Positions 37,546 through 50,600 of a stretch of 64,000 bases of DNA are shown here, piece by piece. Source of the DNA: Gracilariopsis chorda. Lineage: Eukaryota > Rhodophyta > Florideophyceae > Gracilariales > Gracilariaceae. The notes beneath the pieces are model-generated. The model was not told where the DNA came from, made no database searches, and was given only the letters and a program-made list of their open reading frames with translations. How positions within the stretch are numbered: the first letter of the stretch is position 1; each line of letters begins with the position of its first letter. The DNA lies in assembly GCA_003194525.1 (NCBI GenBank), contig NBIV01000001.1, positions 124,001 to 188,000 on the forward strand, given 5' to 3'. The position numbers and the translations under genes are program-made.

Positions 37546-37881
37546 CACTGCGCCAGTGCAGTATATATGTCTGTTGCAGGCATGTCTGAAATGATGTAAC
37601 TTCAGTATACATTGCACTGGCGCAGTGCAATTTGCCATGTTTTGGAATGGCGCAGTTCAATTTGCTACGGGTCGGAATGAACAGCCGGGTTTTGCTGCGG
37701 AGTGGCTGGCACTACAATTTGATTGTATTGCAAGCCATTCAGCAGCCATTTCACAGTCAACATGCAGCAGCAGCAGCTAATTAACTGAACGCTTTGCTGC
37801 TGCTGCTGAATTCGTTAAATGTTAGGGAGGCATTGCGCCAAATGGGCGTTTTGCATGCGCAAACGGGGGCGTGCAAAACGA
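37546..37881. repeat. cluster of three inverted repeats
   Basis: (a) CACTGCGCCAGTGCAGTATA at 37546-37565 is inverted at about 37605-37626; each arm is itself nearly palindromic, and a further imperfect copy (TGGCGCAGTTCAATTTGC) follows at about 37649. (b) A GCAGCAGCAGCAGC run at 37765-37778 faces GCTGCTGCTGCTG at 37797-37809. (c) CGTTTTGCA at 37848-37856 faces TGCAAAACG at 37873-37881. No coding sequence overlaps. Confidence 0.75.
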
Positions 37882-37960
37882 TTATGTGTTGAAACGCCTC
37901 CATTCAGTCAAGAACACCCCCCTCATACGCATTTATATGCTTATATTGGAGAGATTGTAG

Positions 37961-38564
37961 TGTACCTACTTAAGTGAGCGCGACTCCATCGTCGCGAGCA
38001 CTAAGTAAAGTTAACCTGAGACTTTGGTCATTTATAAATATTCAGTTTGACCTGAGGTATCCCGCTCTGGATTGGGACGTCGTTGCACCGTCTACTACTC
38101 CTCGCGGACGGTCAACGAATTTGGTTCGCTCAATACACCCGCTCAGTAAAGCTACAGATACTCTGTGTTATAATTGTCGTGTGACATTATCTACCGTGTG
38201 GAACTGCTATCGCCCCTGTATTTGGTAATTCGTCCGCTATATCTCGTGCAAATGCGTCCTCAATTGGGTCTGTTTCCGCCCTTCCGCACGACCCGCCGGG
38301 TGGGGTTTCTCCGTCCTCAGAAGGCACTCTTCACCGGGTATATTCTAAACCGCCGCATCACGTGGCTCCCCAGTCTCTGGTTTTACCGTCTTTCTAGCCC
38401 CATTTCAGCTTTCTTAATCCACCTCTGTGATCAATCCGGAATACCTACGGCGTTACGTCCGTATTTAAGGTATACAGAGGGCTCTGGAACTGGGTCTGCC
38501 TCCACAGGCAGCAAGGCCCCGGACACCTTGAGTGTGATACCCAACCTTTGGGTTTTGCAGTACA
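37961..38564 (+). repeat. 5' LTR of gypsy element 2
   Basis: Begins TGTACCTACT and ends TGCAGTACA, giving TGTA...TACA inverted ends and 604 bp. The start matches 46587 onward (shared blocks TCGTCGCGAGCACTAAGTAA and GGTCATTTATAAAT). Near the start GCGCGAC and GTCGCG form a hairpin. The primer-binding site follows after two bases. Confidence 0.85.
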
Positions 38565-38566
38565 AG

Positions 38567-38581
38567 TGGTCTCCTGACCTA
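38567..38581 (+). other. primer-binding site of element 2
   Basis: TGGTCTCCTGACCTA, two bases after the LTR end, identical to the sites of elements 1 and 3. Confidence 0.8.
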
Positions 38582-38805
38582 GAAAGGTTGAAAGGTGCGT
38601 GGTTACTTAAACGGAATAAGCATAATTTGTTCACTTCGGAAAAGGAAGCGTAGGTGGAAGTCGAAGAACTGGTGATCAGTTGGGCCATTGTGTGGTGTTC
38701 GAGGGATGTTGGTGAAGATTATTTTTGTGTTTTGTGCTCCGTTCTTCAGATATCTCGTAATTGAGCTCTTCAGTACTCTGAGTGGATTGGGTGGCCGATT
38801 GAGAA

Positions 38806-40910
38806 ATGTCACCATCCTCTAAGGGTTCTCGTGCAGGGTCTTCAGGCGTTCCTCAGCCTGCTGCACCGTGTTCGAGTGGTTCTATCATCGAGATTTCACC
38901 TACAGATGAGGCCGTTACGGATGTTCGGAGAGCACCCTCTGTTGCTTCAGGTCCACGAGAAGTCGCAATAGTTAATCATTCTGTGGTTGAGACACCGTCA
39001 GCGGTTATTCCGGGTCGCAATGTGGCTTCGGAGTTATCTCGGCTCGAGTCTTGCCTTGACATCGCTGCTGCGACACATGTGGAACTCTTCCAGAGTGTAA
39101 CCGACCTCAGGCGTAAGGTTGAATACTTCCCGGTTCGGGACGTCTCTAACGCTCTACGTTGTTTGAGACAGGACGTGAATTCCATTTTGGAACATCTTGA
39201 TACACCCGAGTCTTTTACGAAGGGTTATCACATATTCTACGATGAAGTTCGTGAAGCGACAGTTCGAATCCACTCGCGTCTTGGTATTATTTAAGAAATA
39301 ATCCGTATGGATGAAGCCGTGGATGCACGTGATCAAGAAGAAGATGCATCGGTTGGTTCGAGTCACCCCTCATGCAAAAAAAGTCAGGTCAAATCCAAAA
39401 AGGGAGTTCGCATCCATTCGGATTCATCAGATTCAGACTCTGAAAGTCCATCGAGTAATTCCTCTTCGAATTCATCTGTTTCCGATATCAATCATGATAG
39501 ATCTCGCGCAACACGTTCTAAGGCCACGTACTACACTCAGGGAGTTATTCCCTCTCACGAGAAGGGACGGCGCCACCTTACGCTTAAAGAGCTGAAGCCG
39601 ACGAATCCTCTTTCCTGGAAACGGTTATCGTATCGAAATTATCGCCTTAACCATTCATCGAATGATCGATCATCACGAGGATCCGGAAAAGTCAGGGACT
39701 ATATCAAAAGAATGACTCTCACCTTACGGAAGCGCTTTAATGGTGAAGACCCAATCTTGTTTCTTTAATTCCTCGCGAAGTTCATTCAGGAGGCTGATAT
39801 ACTCGGGATGAGTGAAGCACAAGCGTATGTCGCTCTAACGTACTTTCTGGCCGGTATGGCTGAAGGTCAGCTCAGTTCGTTCGTGCATCATCCCGTGCAT
39901 CGAAGGGTGTGGTAACCTGTTGGCCAGAAGCGGTTCAATACCTTCTCAGGTAATACCCAACTGGTAATGGTATACAGGATGCGATACTCGCTTTGCGCGA
40001 TACAAGGCAGAAGCCTGGAGAGACCGAAACAATTTATTCGAGGCGTTTGAATAAGGAGTTTCACCGTTGTGGTAATGTGTACTCCGCCCAAAAACACTGC
40101 ACCATGTTTGTTGACGGTCTTGATGCTGCTACGATAGCTTTGGTTGCTTGCCATTACGAAGAGAAACAGAGAGTTACCTACCTTGAATTGGTTTAATTTG
40201 TCCAAGCCGAGGTAGATACTTATCGTGCTCGACATCCGTCAAGAACTTGACCGTCGAAAGCACTTCAGGTGGAAGGATCATCCTCGTTATCTCTATTGCC
40301 CGAAAGAAGCGCAACAGGTGATAAATACAACATCCACTTTGCTGGAAGTGACCCAGACTGGTTAGGAACTACGGATCTCCAGTCAAAATCGCCTCTGACC
40401 GCGGATAAAGACCCTCCGTGTTATGGAGGCGTTCGAGATCTGGCAGCTCCGCTCGCTTATGCGAACATCGATACGCGTCACACCCGTCCCGGATGGAAGG
40501 ACACAACACAACCTCTGTTGGACAATCGAAAATCTAATGCTTCAGCCCAGCTGATATGTTTTATCTGCTACCTAAATGATCATGTTGCACACAAATGCAC
40601 ATTTCCCATGCGGGACAGGTTGAAGATCATCGCACAGTACGAAGCCCTCACGCCTGAGGAGAACACTGATGTTAGGAGTTCGTCATACCAACAGCAGAAG
40701 ACCCTGCAAGCATACCTGCAGCAAGTCTCAGCAGACGATGCTGTTCGAGTACCTAACCTTGGTAAACAGGATGAAGACGGAGTACCTGCGATTGGGGTTC
40801 AATCAGGATCTCTTGAAGTGTTTCAGCTCCCATATACCATGCAACCCACTCCAAAAAATAAATCTCGGGAGTTTCCCCTTCGGGAGGGGCGTCTTCTGAA
40901 CCAAAATTGA
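38806..40910 (+). pseudogene. gag: gag region of gypsy element 2
   Basis: Starts MSPSSKGSRAGSSG at 38806. It contains the Ser/Asp-rich tract also present in element 1 (SDSSDSDSESPSSNSSS, about 39415-39470), the capsid-like FNGEDPILF segment, RQKPGETETIYSRRLNKEFH, and a CCHC-type knuckle (CFICYLNDHVAHKC near 40555). Order and spacing match gag of element 1. Fossil copy. Confidence 0.82.
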
Positions 40911-41067
40911 AGAAGTCTGAGGCGGAACAGCTTCGCTCCCCAGGTGTTAAAATCTTTACACGGTTCTTCCGCAACCGGTAGCAATCGTCCGGACGAGGTT
41001 ACCTGTTGCTGAGGTTCTCAGTATCGCAGAACCTAAAGAGGGGGAGAGTGCTGGCGAAGCCGAAATC

Positions 41068-43067
41068 GTGCAAGCGAAGACTGAATACTCGGATTATGTA
41101 ACAATGGAACCCCGAAACGGTATTGCACCGCCCGGTTGTGAACAGAAGAATCCTGTCAAGGAGTTGGAAAACTTGGACTTAAGTCATGTCCCTGGGACAA
41201 ATTGCGAAAGATTGCGAGATACGCTGCGGGAGTTTACATCAATGTGGGATGGCTCCCTCAGAAAAAGAGGAATAACGGAACAACGTACTGATCTCCTTCC
41301 AGACACAAGGCCAATTGCACAGCACCATCTCGGGCAGGGCCGAAAGCTCCGAAAGAAGAGACATCTATGGTCGAGAATATGCTGCGCGCAGGCTTGATAG
41401 CGCCCGCTCAATCGTCATGGGCTTCACCAGTCGTGTTGGTTCCGAGACCCGATGGATCTTGGAGATTCTGTATTCATTACCGACGTCTTAATGCGGTTAC
41501 CGTCAAAGACGTTTGTCCAATTCCTCGGATGGACGAATATCTCGAGTCACTTGGAAGTGCTACGCAGTTCACCGCCTTAGACGCCAACTGGGGTTATTGG
41601 CAGGTTCCAATATGAGAGGATGATCGCGATAAAACCGCATTTTATTGCCACCAAGGATTGTTTTGGTTCAAATAGATGCCGTTCGGGCTTACTAATACAC
41701 CCGCTACGTTTCAACGTGCTATCGATATATTGTGAGCTTGATTTAACTGGAAAACCTGCTTCGTATACCTGGATGATATCATCATGTTTTCGGATAATTC
41801 GGATGCCCACTTAACCCATGTACACGACGTCATGTGTGTACTGCGCGATGCAGGAATAACTCTTAAGTAGAAGAAATGCGGGATTATTACAGATTCTGTG
41901 AAATACATTGGACATATCATTCGTCCTGGTCAACTCTCTGTGGTTGAAGTTCGAGTTTAATCGCTTAAGAATGGGAAACATCTGGTTACGCAGACGGAAC
42001 TAAGATCCTTCCTTGGATTGTGTAACGTATACCGACTTTTCGTACCCAGTTTTGTGGACATCGCAGCTCCCCCTAATAGGCTCCTAACGAATAGACAACC
42101 AGTGAACTTGGTACCTTTTCATGATGCAGAATGTACTGTTTTCTCCAAGTTTGTGGATGCTGTTACCTCACCACTAGTCTTGGCTCTTTCCAAAATTGGG
42201 CTCCCCTATGCAGTGGACACTGAAGCCAGTGATAAACGGGTTGGTTTTGCACTATTTCAGATCACAGAAGACGGTGTAAGAAATCTCATCTGATAGTGGT
42301 CGAGAAATTTGGACGTGCACTAACGTAACTACTCGGTTTCTGAGATAGAATGCCTTGGCGTTGTATGGGCATTGACAACGCTCCGACCCTACCTTATGAG
42401 TACTCACTTTAATGTATATACGGATCACGCGTGTCTCCATTGCCTTTTGGAGATCACCGAACCTTCCGGTCGCTTGATGCGTTGGCGCTTAAGCCTATCG
42501 GAGTTCGATTTCGATATACTATACAAGAAAGGATTCTCTAATGCTCACGCCGATGCGTTATCCCGACAGGGCAGCAATGCAGAAGCAGAATCGACAGCGG
42601 ATCGGGATATACCATGCTTCATGGTTGGAGACCTACATGGAAGTGCCGAAATCCTTTCGGATGATGTATGTGACGACATACTGTCTACCCAAAGCTCAGA
42701 ACCACCGGCTGGCTCATTTTTACCTATTGCTTCAGAAGAGATGATCCGTGAACAGCAATTGGATTCGTTCTGCGCCCAGATTAGAGCACGCCTCAATGGA
42801 GGAGATCAAATACCGTTTGTGGTGAATGATAAGGGCTATCTTGTTAAATTGGTCGAATCTACTCCACAAATTGTGGTACCGCATTCATTTCAACACCGAG
42901 TATTACATTTATCCCACTACGTAAAGTTAGGAGCTCACCCTGGAGGTCGAAAGTTATACTTTACCCTCAGAAAGAACTTCTACTGGCCTGCTATGGCATT
43001 TGACTGCTATGCAGCTCGCCGTTCTTGTACGGACTGTGCTAAGAATAACGTGAAGCTACGTAAGTAA
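41068..43067 (+). pseudogene. pol: reverse transcriptase and RNase H of gypsy element 2
   Basis: RT blocks include WRFCIHYRRLNAVTV, CPIPRMDEYLESLG and the TALDANWGYWQVPI segment. RNase H shows FNVYTDHACLHCLLEI and YKKGFSNAHADALSRQG. The integrase zinc-binding lead-in (LSHYVKLGAHPGGRKLYFTL) closes the region. A protease between gag and RT is expected near 40.9-41.0 kb but I could not recognise it. Fossil copy. Confidence 0.88.
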
Positions 43068-43084
43068 CCTAAGAATTTAACGAT

Positions 43085-44150
43085 ATTCCCAGCTCGGGCA
43101 TCACTGGAACTCGTCGCCATCGATATACTTGGAGAGCTTATTCGAACACCTCGAGGACACAAGTTCTTACTTGTCATAACCGATCGGTTTTCTAAACTAA
43201 TACGGAAAGTGCCGTTGAAACAGATTACTGCGAGTGCAGTGGCGCAAGCTTTTGTCACTCACTGGGTCCTCGTATACGGTCCACCGGTAAATCTGCTCTC
43301 AGATAGTGGAGGCCATTTTACTTCTAAGTTTTTGCAGGATGTCTGTCGAATCTTGACGATAAAGAACTTGTTCACAACGACTTATCACCCCCAAAGCAAT
43401 GGGCGGGTAGAACGATATAATTGTACCATGCTTAATGCATTAACACCTTAGGTGGCGGATCGCCCCAAGGATTGGGACTTATACACCAATGCTATCACGT
43501 ATGCTTACAATACCCATGTTCATTGGGTTACTTCGCTTTCACCTTTTGAGCTGGTCTTGTCCCGTATTCCCCCACCGGTGGCTATCGAGGCACAACAGAC
43601 TCTCTTGAAGTACCCTTCGCCAGATTTATACCGTGAATCGTGGACGAGATGGCTAACAAAGATATTACCGACGGCTTGAAAAGCAATGACGAAAGCTCAG
43701 GACGCGTACAAGCGTAATCTCGATAGAAATGTTCGTACACCTCTTCCAAAGGGTGCTACAAACGACTTTGTATTCGTACGCAAAGAGTACTATAATCCTG
43801 AGAAGGAACGCCGTCAGAAGCTCTTTTCAATTGTGGATGGACCCTATCGAGTGGTACCTACTGATGCGAACACAGTTATGTGGGATATTAACAATCAACA
43901 CGAACGGATATCACGCGATCGCGTCACCCACGCTCCAAATCCTAATATGGAAGTGGTTGTCGCTTGTGCGACGCTTTCAGAGGTTTCTCAATCGTATCAG
44001 CCGCAGCGTACGGATTCTAAGTCCTCGCGCCCTGCGATTCTTCTTACACTGGATCGTGGTTTAGCCGATCTCCCTTTTTATCGGATTTTTAACCCATTTT
44101 GCCTCGTGTTAAACAACGGAATACTCTGCAAGTACTCACTCGAGTAACAT
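43085..44150 (+). pseudogene. integrase of gypsy element 2
   Basis: DDE integrase core: AIDILGE near 43120, then VYGPPVNLLSDSGGHFTS near 43275, then TTTYHPQSNGRVERYN near 43380. The GPY-like module follows (KEYYNPEKERRQKLFSIVDG). Each block lines up with element 1. Fossil copy. Confidence 0.88.
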
Positions 44151-45185
44151 TCCGACCTGAGGTTCTTTTTGCTCCTCTGGCTACGGCTAAGGAGGGGGAG
44201 GGTGCTGGTGACATCGCTGTCGATGTATCGCCGTCATTGGAAAGCTGCTCGCTGGATCTCGTCGCAACGCTGCGTTGGCTCCAGAGGGAAAAAATCCTAC
44301 TAAGGAACCGAACCTTTGAGGTATAAGAGACGCTACGCCTCAACTCAAAGAGAGTAACGTCAGTAAGCATCAGACTATCCCATGACGGGAATGAATTACT
44401 GGTAACACCGATGCTGTGGTTGAACCACCATCTTTAACGAAGAAGGACAATCGCACTGGCTAAGTTCTGAAACCCACCGAAACGACGGTCTACGCAGATC
44501 CATATGGGGTTTATTAAGATTGCAGCCTAGGTTGATCGACCTCATGGGGTAGAGAAGAACGATGCTCCGTGAAATTACTAAAGTCCATTCTGAGAACTTT
44601 TGGGCACAATCCATACCTTCATTGGGAAAATTGGACGCAATGGCCTACGCTGTGAGAGCTTTGCCGTTGGGAAGTATGGAAAACTGTATTACAGTGCCAG
44701 AGAACGCCGACGCTTGTGAAAGCGCTCCATGGCGACCGTTCGAAAACGCAACACCATTTGGTGACGCACAGTAATCTTGTGGCTCTCGTGGACCTGACCC
44801 AAACCAATCAGATGGTGGCAAAAGCACTTTGTTCGGTGAACCGCCACTTTGGCGCTGTGAGTGCAGTCTGTGAGTTTCACCGTCCCAACGGTACCTCCGA
44901 GTGGATGAGAAGAACTTTTCGAATCTCTGAGGCCACCGTTCCACGAAAACTCGCTTATGACATATTTTCTTTAGCTCATTGTACTTATGAGAGTGAATAC
45001 TTTCAAAGGAACGTCCCGGACCGCCATTTGGACATATATGACGTAAGTTTTCATATCGTCACCGCGACGATATACAACGAAGTCTTGAAGCTGTCACCGC
45101 TCCCCAAGAGGGTTGGTATCGCCCCTGTTGGCGCCTGGAGCCCTAGTTTGGGTTGCACAAGAGACACTGGCCAACGGTACGCGTC

Positions 45186-45416
45186 ATGGTGATGGAGAAC
45201 ACAGAGGTGTATTCACAGGAGTTCGTCGTGGAACGTATCGTACGTCATGAAACTCGTGATGGAGTACTGCAGTATCTCTTCCGCTGGTATGGATATCCAC
45301 CCGAGGAGGATACATTGGAGCCTATAGAGCATCTCACAAGATCCAAGATTATGTCTTATAACCGTACGACCCGGTCAGCTCTCCCATCCACCTTGGATAA
45401 TGCGCAAGTTGGATAA
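45186..45416 (+). pseudogene. chromodomain segment
   Basis: The sequence from the methionine codon near 45186 encodes a canonical chromodomain: EFVVERIVRHETRDGVLQY, then LFRWYGYPPEEDTLEPIEHL. Such domains sit at the integrase C-terminus of chromoviruses and steer integration to chromatin. It most likely belongs to element 2. An alternative is that it belongs to the element whose LTR-like repeat (46258-46570) follows, since a polypurine tract lies directly before that repeat. Confidence 0.75.
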
Positions 45417-46240
45417 CTACACTTGGTGAGATCGCGCAGGACCTTGATACTACCGCGAGGCAGTATGTGAAGGGACTCGAGGAGAGTGATGAGTTGAGAA
45501 CTCTGATAGGAGTAGAGGTTCCAGGATTGTTCCCCTTTACTCACCAACTTAAAGGTTTCAACGAATTAATGGTTTATGGCGATATGCATCATGGTTTTGA
45601 AGTACACGAAGAAGAAGTGTGAATCAAGAAGAAGAAGAAGTATGAAGACATAATTTTGTTTATTCTGTGTTCAGAAGATCTATCACTAGGTGATCAAGTA
45701 CTGCTAGGTTGCTACACTCCCCATGAGGGACCGGCACCACCTCGGTTTGACGCTCCTGGCGTATGCTGCCCTGGTAACGCTATCCGATAGCTCACGTCAT
45801 TCATACCAGGAGGAACTGGGATACCCAGACTCAAGAGTTTCGCTCGCAATGCCGCGACTTATGCGGAAACCACAGTCGGCGGTGGGCTTATTTCCAAGAT
45901 TCCACCCGGATGGTACCACGGCTTCTGTAGCGGATGCTTCGGCAATAGAGCCGAACAAAACCAGTCATCTGGTGCACGCTCTTCGGCGAAGGTTGGAAAG
46001 GACCAGCAGAGCTGGAGGCACCCGGGAGAGAATTGGACGGAAAGTTTGTTGGCATCATCGGAGGAGTTGATAGTTCGTATTCCAAAGCATCACTCGAGTT
46101 CGAGTTTGACGCTTCGGAAATCTGGCGTGTATTGCCTGATTTGCGGGGAACCGGAATGTCGGAGGAACTCTTCGTGAGTCTGATACTTAAGCCTTTCACC
46201 ACCTGCGAGTTCCGCTCGAAGAACGCGGGAACCCTGGGCT
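45417..46240. other. non-coding 3' part of element 2
   Basis: No gene recognised between the chromodomain and the polypurine tract. Short open frames here show no family features. Confidence 0.4.
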
Positions 46241-46570
46241 GAGGAGGAGGAGATGTTGTGCAACGCGAAATGCGTGGAAACCGCGATGATGCTACTCATA
46301 GAAGTGCTACGTGGTTACTGTGACGGCTCAACCGTATATGAGTTGGAACCGTACGAGGTGATGCAAATGGGATGGTTTACTGTTTGAAATTTCACCTACA
46401 ACGGTATTAATCTAGAATGGATTGCAGGATGAGTGGACACATGTGCACGTTTGTGACAGCACCCTATTGTAGTGATATGTTTTACTTGGGTTGACCGCTC
46501 GGGGTGCCTGACACTGGCCTGCCCACGTGTGTAGACCTGAGCAGGTGTGCACTATTGTACTTAATTATTA
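46241..46570 (+). repeat. polypurine tract plus dispersed 313-bp repeat, copy 2
   Basis: A purine run (GAGGAGGAGGAGA, 46241-46253) is followed three bases later by TGTGCAACGC. From 46258 the sequence matches copy 1 at 19310-19621 over its whole length. A polypurine tract directly before a TG start is what a 3' LTR looks like. The 3' LTR of element 2 starts 16 bases after the repeat ends. Confidence 0.75.
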
Positions 46571-46586
46571 TAAGTTATTATGGTAG

Positions 46587-46975
46587 TGTACCTACTTAGG
46601 TGGGCGCGACGTAATCGTCGCGAGCACTAAGTAAAGTTAACCCGATACTTTGGTCATTTATAAATGTTCAGTTTGACCTGAGGTATCTGACTCTGAATTG
46701 AGACGTCGTTGCGCCGTCTACTATTCCTCGTGGAGGGTTACCGCATTCGGTCCGGTCAATTCACCCGCTCGGTAAACCTACAGAACCTCTGTTTTATAAT
46801 TGTCGTGGGACATTATCTACCGTGTCGAACTGCTATCGCCCCTTTATTAGGTAATTCGTCCGTTACATCTCGTGTATGTGCGCCCTGCGTTGGATCTGTT
46901 TCCGCTTTCCGCACGACCCGCCGGATGGTTTCTCCACGTCCTCGGAAGGCACCCTTTGTAGTACAGTGGGTACTA
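46587..46975 (+). repeat. 3' LTR of gypsy element 2, similarity to 5' LTR partial
   Basis: Starts TGTACCTACTTAGG and follows the 5' LTR for about 390 bp (for example ACATTATCTACCGTGT and TTTCCG..CCGCACGACCCGCCGG), with many substitutions. Beyond about 46975 the two copies no longer align by eye, so the rest is replaced or highly diverged. Confidence 0.8.
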
Positions 46976-47618
46976 TATACGCTCCTAGGGATGGGCTGTG
47001 ACGGACGATTCCTAACAGAGTATCTGTATTTTCTAACTGGTGCCATGTAGCACACCACTCCAGAGGAATCATTCCAGTGGACTATAATTTGACTAGGTAG
47101 AATAACCTAACTTAGATTATTATAGGGTACAGTGGATAGTTTCCGTCGAAGTCAGCTCGCAGTGCTGTACATAGTGCGCCGCTGGAGCTCCACCTCCGGG
47201 GAAGTAAACCAAGCACCCTCGAGGCTTGTTCTAGTTCGTTTGGTTCAACCTCGTGATACACACCTTCAGGTACACTACCTCGGTGTTCTCGTTATGCTAG
47301 TTTGGCATTCAAAACACAAAGAATTAAAATGAACGAATAACGACTCTTCAAACCCAATTTTGAATCAATCAAATTTCTCAAAATAATTCCATACATAGCA
47401 CAGAGCTAGTTTGCTTGGGACAAAAGAATAGCAGTATACTAGACATTTCCCAGTTTCTTTGGAGGTAATACTAGCGCCAGATTCCACTAATACCTACCCT
47501 CTCAGGTGCACGTGGAATAGAAATCTTACTGGTCCGGAGCGATTGCCCCTTCAAATAGCAGAATAGAGTAGATAGAATAGATAAAATAGATACATAGCGT
47601 TTACATAACCAAATAGCC
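46976..47618. other. unassigned spacer before the Plavaka transposase
   Basis: No gene seen. An AT-rich stretch with repeated ATAGA steps (47560-47600) lies just before the transposase start. Any element terminus would be expected here, but no inverted repeat matching 62.6-62.8 kb was found by eye. Confidence 0.3.
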
Positions 47619-50600
47619 TTGGCTTTCTATCACCCGTTGCCCGACCTGCTCCCTGCATCGCATGCTCTACCCCACGCCCTACGAAAAGACGCTCTGCATC
47701 ACGTGCACCACCTCATCTACGTGCGCCATAATATTACGCTCCCCGATATCCCACTCTGCCACCACCCTCCCTTCTCCGTTTCCAAGCATCCCGTTCTCGA
47801 TCCTCCTTCCCCCGCCATGATACCCTGTTGCCATCCCCGTTGCACCTTCTATGGCCGCACCGCGTTCTCTCTCCAAAGTCCCCAACGCAGGTGCCCTCAT
47901 CGACTCACCCTCGACAAACGCCCTTCCTTCTCCACCAACGCTCCCGTCCAGTTCCCTCCCAGGACCAAGCGACGAAAATCCGTTCCAAACCTCTCCACCA
48001 TTCCTCCTCCCACTTTCTCACACCGCCCCTCCGACGACATCCCCCTCGCCGAAGATGACCCCTATCACATCCAACAGCCCTCCCTTTCCCTCCAAACACA
48101 AGACGCACACCACATGGCAAGTCACGCCCTCTGTTCAGTGTCCTCCTCAAACCCACCTTCCCATACCTCGTGCCAGTCCCCCTCCTCTCTCCTCAACAAC
48201 TCCCTTCTCGAACAACTCGTCCTCTACATCTCCTCCATCGCTTCCTCCTTCATCACACGCAAAGCCGACGAACTCATCTCTCTTCTCAGCCACCGAGACT
48301 TCTCCAAGTCATTCTTCCAGAAATCCATCTCCTCCGCAAAGCAGTGCCTCGCACTCCAAGAACAGCTCCTCAAGGAATGCATCAGCTCCACCGGCTTCAT
48401 CCCTCTCACACTCACCGACGAGCACAACTCCCTTTCCGCAACCCTCTTCCAAAAACGCACCACAGACGTCCTGAAGCAACAACTTGCTCTCGCACACTTC
48501 AACAACACCTTCTTCCAACCCGTGTCCCACTCTTCCCCTTTCTCCTCTTCCACCCCCGCCTTCGCCCATCCTATGGCCGCAGCCTTTGGAAACAAAGTCG
48601 TTGCTGCCTTCAAACAAGCCATCATGCAGTGCCACATCAATGACATCGTCTGCCATACCCCCGAAACAACCGGTATGGAATCTTTTGTCGGTCTCGTCCA
48701 GTTACACTCTGATAAGTCGCCCACCTCACTCAAGAGCTCCTCCATCAACTCATATCCCCTTCACATCACCCTTCTCAACTTTTCAGACGCATTCCGCCGA
48801 AAGTGTACCTCCGAAAACCTCACCCTCCTCGGATACCTCCCAAACTCCTTCTCCCCCTCTTACTCCCCCGACTACGCAGGATTCATCCCACATTCGTCCT
48901 CCATCATCCCACGCGAAACAAGAATGGACCTCATTCAGCGCGCCATCTCTGCAATCCTCAACCCACTCCTCTTTTCCGCCCTCCTCGGTTTCTCATTCCG
49001 TGACGCCCACGGTGTACTCCGCCACTGCCACCCCATCCTCTCCAGCTCCTGCGCAGACATCCCAGAGGCAAAGGAAATCCTCGCCATCTCGCACGGAACA
49101 CGACCACATCACCCCTGCCCCAGATGTACCGTCCCCCGCGAACACCTCTCCCTCAACACAAACCCCATCCACTTCCGCACACAATCTCAGACTCGAAACA
49201 AACGCAGAGAACACGCCGCTCTCCTTCGCCAGTCCGACGAAGCCCAGCTCGCCCTCAAGCCAAACGTCGCTCGCACCAAAAACGTACAAGCAACCAGAGT
49301 CCTCCAGTTTCTCTCCCTCGCAAAGTATCCCTCTCTCTCTTCGAATCTTACGCCATTTTCAACATCACTCCCCTTCTCTCCTCTTACAACATCTTCGCCT
49401 TCGAAACCCTTCACAACTTCCACCTCGGCGTCTCAAAGCTCATCAAAGCCACTGCCATCAAACCACTCCGTTCCGAATCACTCTTCACCACAGTCGGCCC
49501 CAAGAACACCAAACGTTCTGTCCATTCCATCTTCACCTCAATCCTCAAACACTCCAACTCCATCCTCGCCGCCATCGAAAAGAACTCCCCCGCACCCGGC
49601 CTCCATATCGACTTCTTCACAACCGACAACTCCCAAGCCCTCAACGGCTTCTTCACCACAGAAGGATTACGAGGAATGCTGGAAGCAAAGGATTACCGCA
49701 CCCTCGACATGGTCTTCCCCTTCATCGGCGCCTTCTTCGACAGATGCTGCAAAGAAACCGACTCCTCCCCCATCACTTCTGTGTTCAACAAGTACACAGA
49801 CCTCCTTCTCTCCGCTATGCGATACAACTCGTCCCCCGAATGGACAGACACCTCCCTCCTATCTCTCGAAAAACACATCAGATCCTTCAAAGTCACAGCC
49901 GCATCCATTATCGGACCCTGCCACTCCTACCACATCGGCACCCTCAAGTTCCATCTCCTAGACAACATCGTCGAAGACATATGCCGATACGGGGGTCTCC
50001 ACTTCAACGACGAAGGCATCTTCGAGCATGCCCACGTCCTCTTCAAATCACATTACTCCAAAAATTCCAAGCGAAGAGCCACCGCCTATACAGAAACCAT
50101 CCGTGCTATAGACCGCTCCAATCTCTTCGAAGACTGCAATCCACTTTCCGCAGACCCTTCCCTATCCTCCCATGCTTGACCTCAAACTCAAACGCAACCA
50201 CGCAAACCCTCCTTCGTACGTGACGGAAAACATCTTTCCTTCCAGGACGTCTTCACAGCCGCAAAGTACCTTGCATCCACCCCCAACCCAAGTCCAAAAT
50301 TTTTCAAGAACTCTTCTCATCAGACACGCTCTCAATCATCTCACAACTAGGTCACACCACACTTCATTCCTTCGTCTCCCTTTCCATCGAATATCTCAAG
50401 CTAAATCCCTCACCCAACAACCTCCGTCGAACTCGTCTCACCTTCGTCAACTCCGCATACGTCGTCGGCGGTTACATCCCAGCACTACACAATTACAACC
50501 AAGAACGAAACGAACTCGTCCTCCAAGAACCCTCCGTCCTTCTCCTCCAGTGCATCTTCGCCATTCCATCACTCGGACCTTCCAGATCACCAAAGTTCTC

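Larger units (their letters stand above)
37961..46975 (+). mobile_element. Ty3/gypsy LTR retrotransposon, element 2 (fossil)
   Basis: Plus-strand element with 5' LTR, primer-binding site, gag, protease, RT, RNase H, integrase, a chromodomain, and a partial 3' LTR. Protein blocks match element 1 throughout, so both belong to one lineage; the chromodomain near 45.2 kb fits the chromovirus branch of Ty3/gypsy. It is much more broken than element 1, with a dozen or more interruptions, and its two LTRs differ at many sites, so it is clearly the older insertion. The 3' LTR loses similarity to the 5' LTR after about 390 bp. Copy 2 of the dispersed 313-bp repeat lies just inside its 3' LTR. Confidence 0.9.

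Noticed and set aside
37741-37815. A simple CAG microsatellite
   Set aside because: Only four units on each side and in opposite orientation; it is better described as an inverted repeat.
47679-48748. Minus-strand open frames opposite the Plavaka transposase
   Set aside because: They mirror the C-rich transposase codons and have no family motifs. They are shadow frames.
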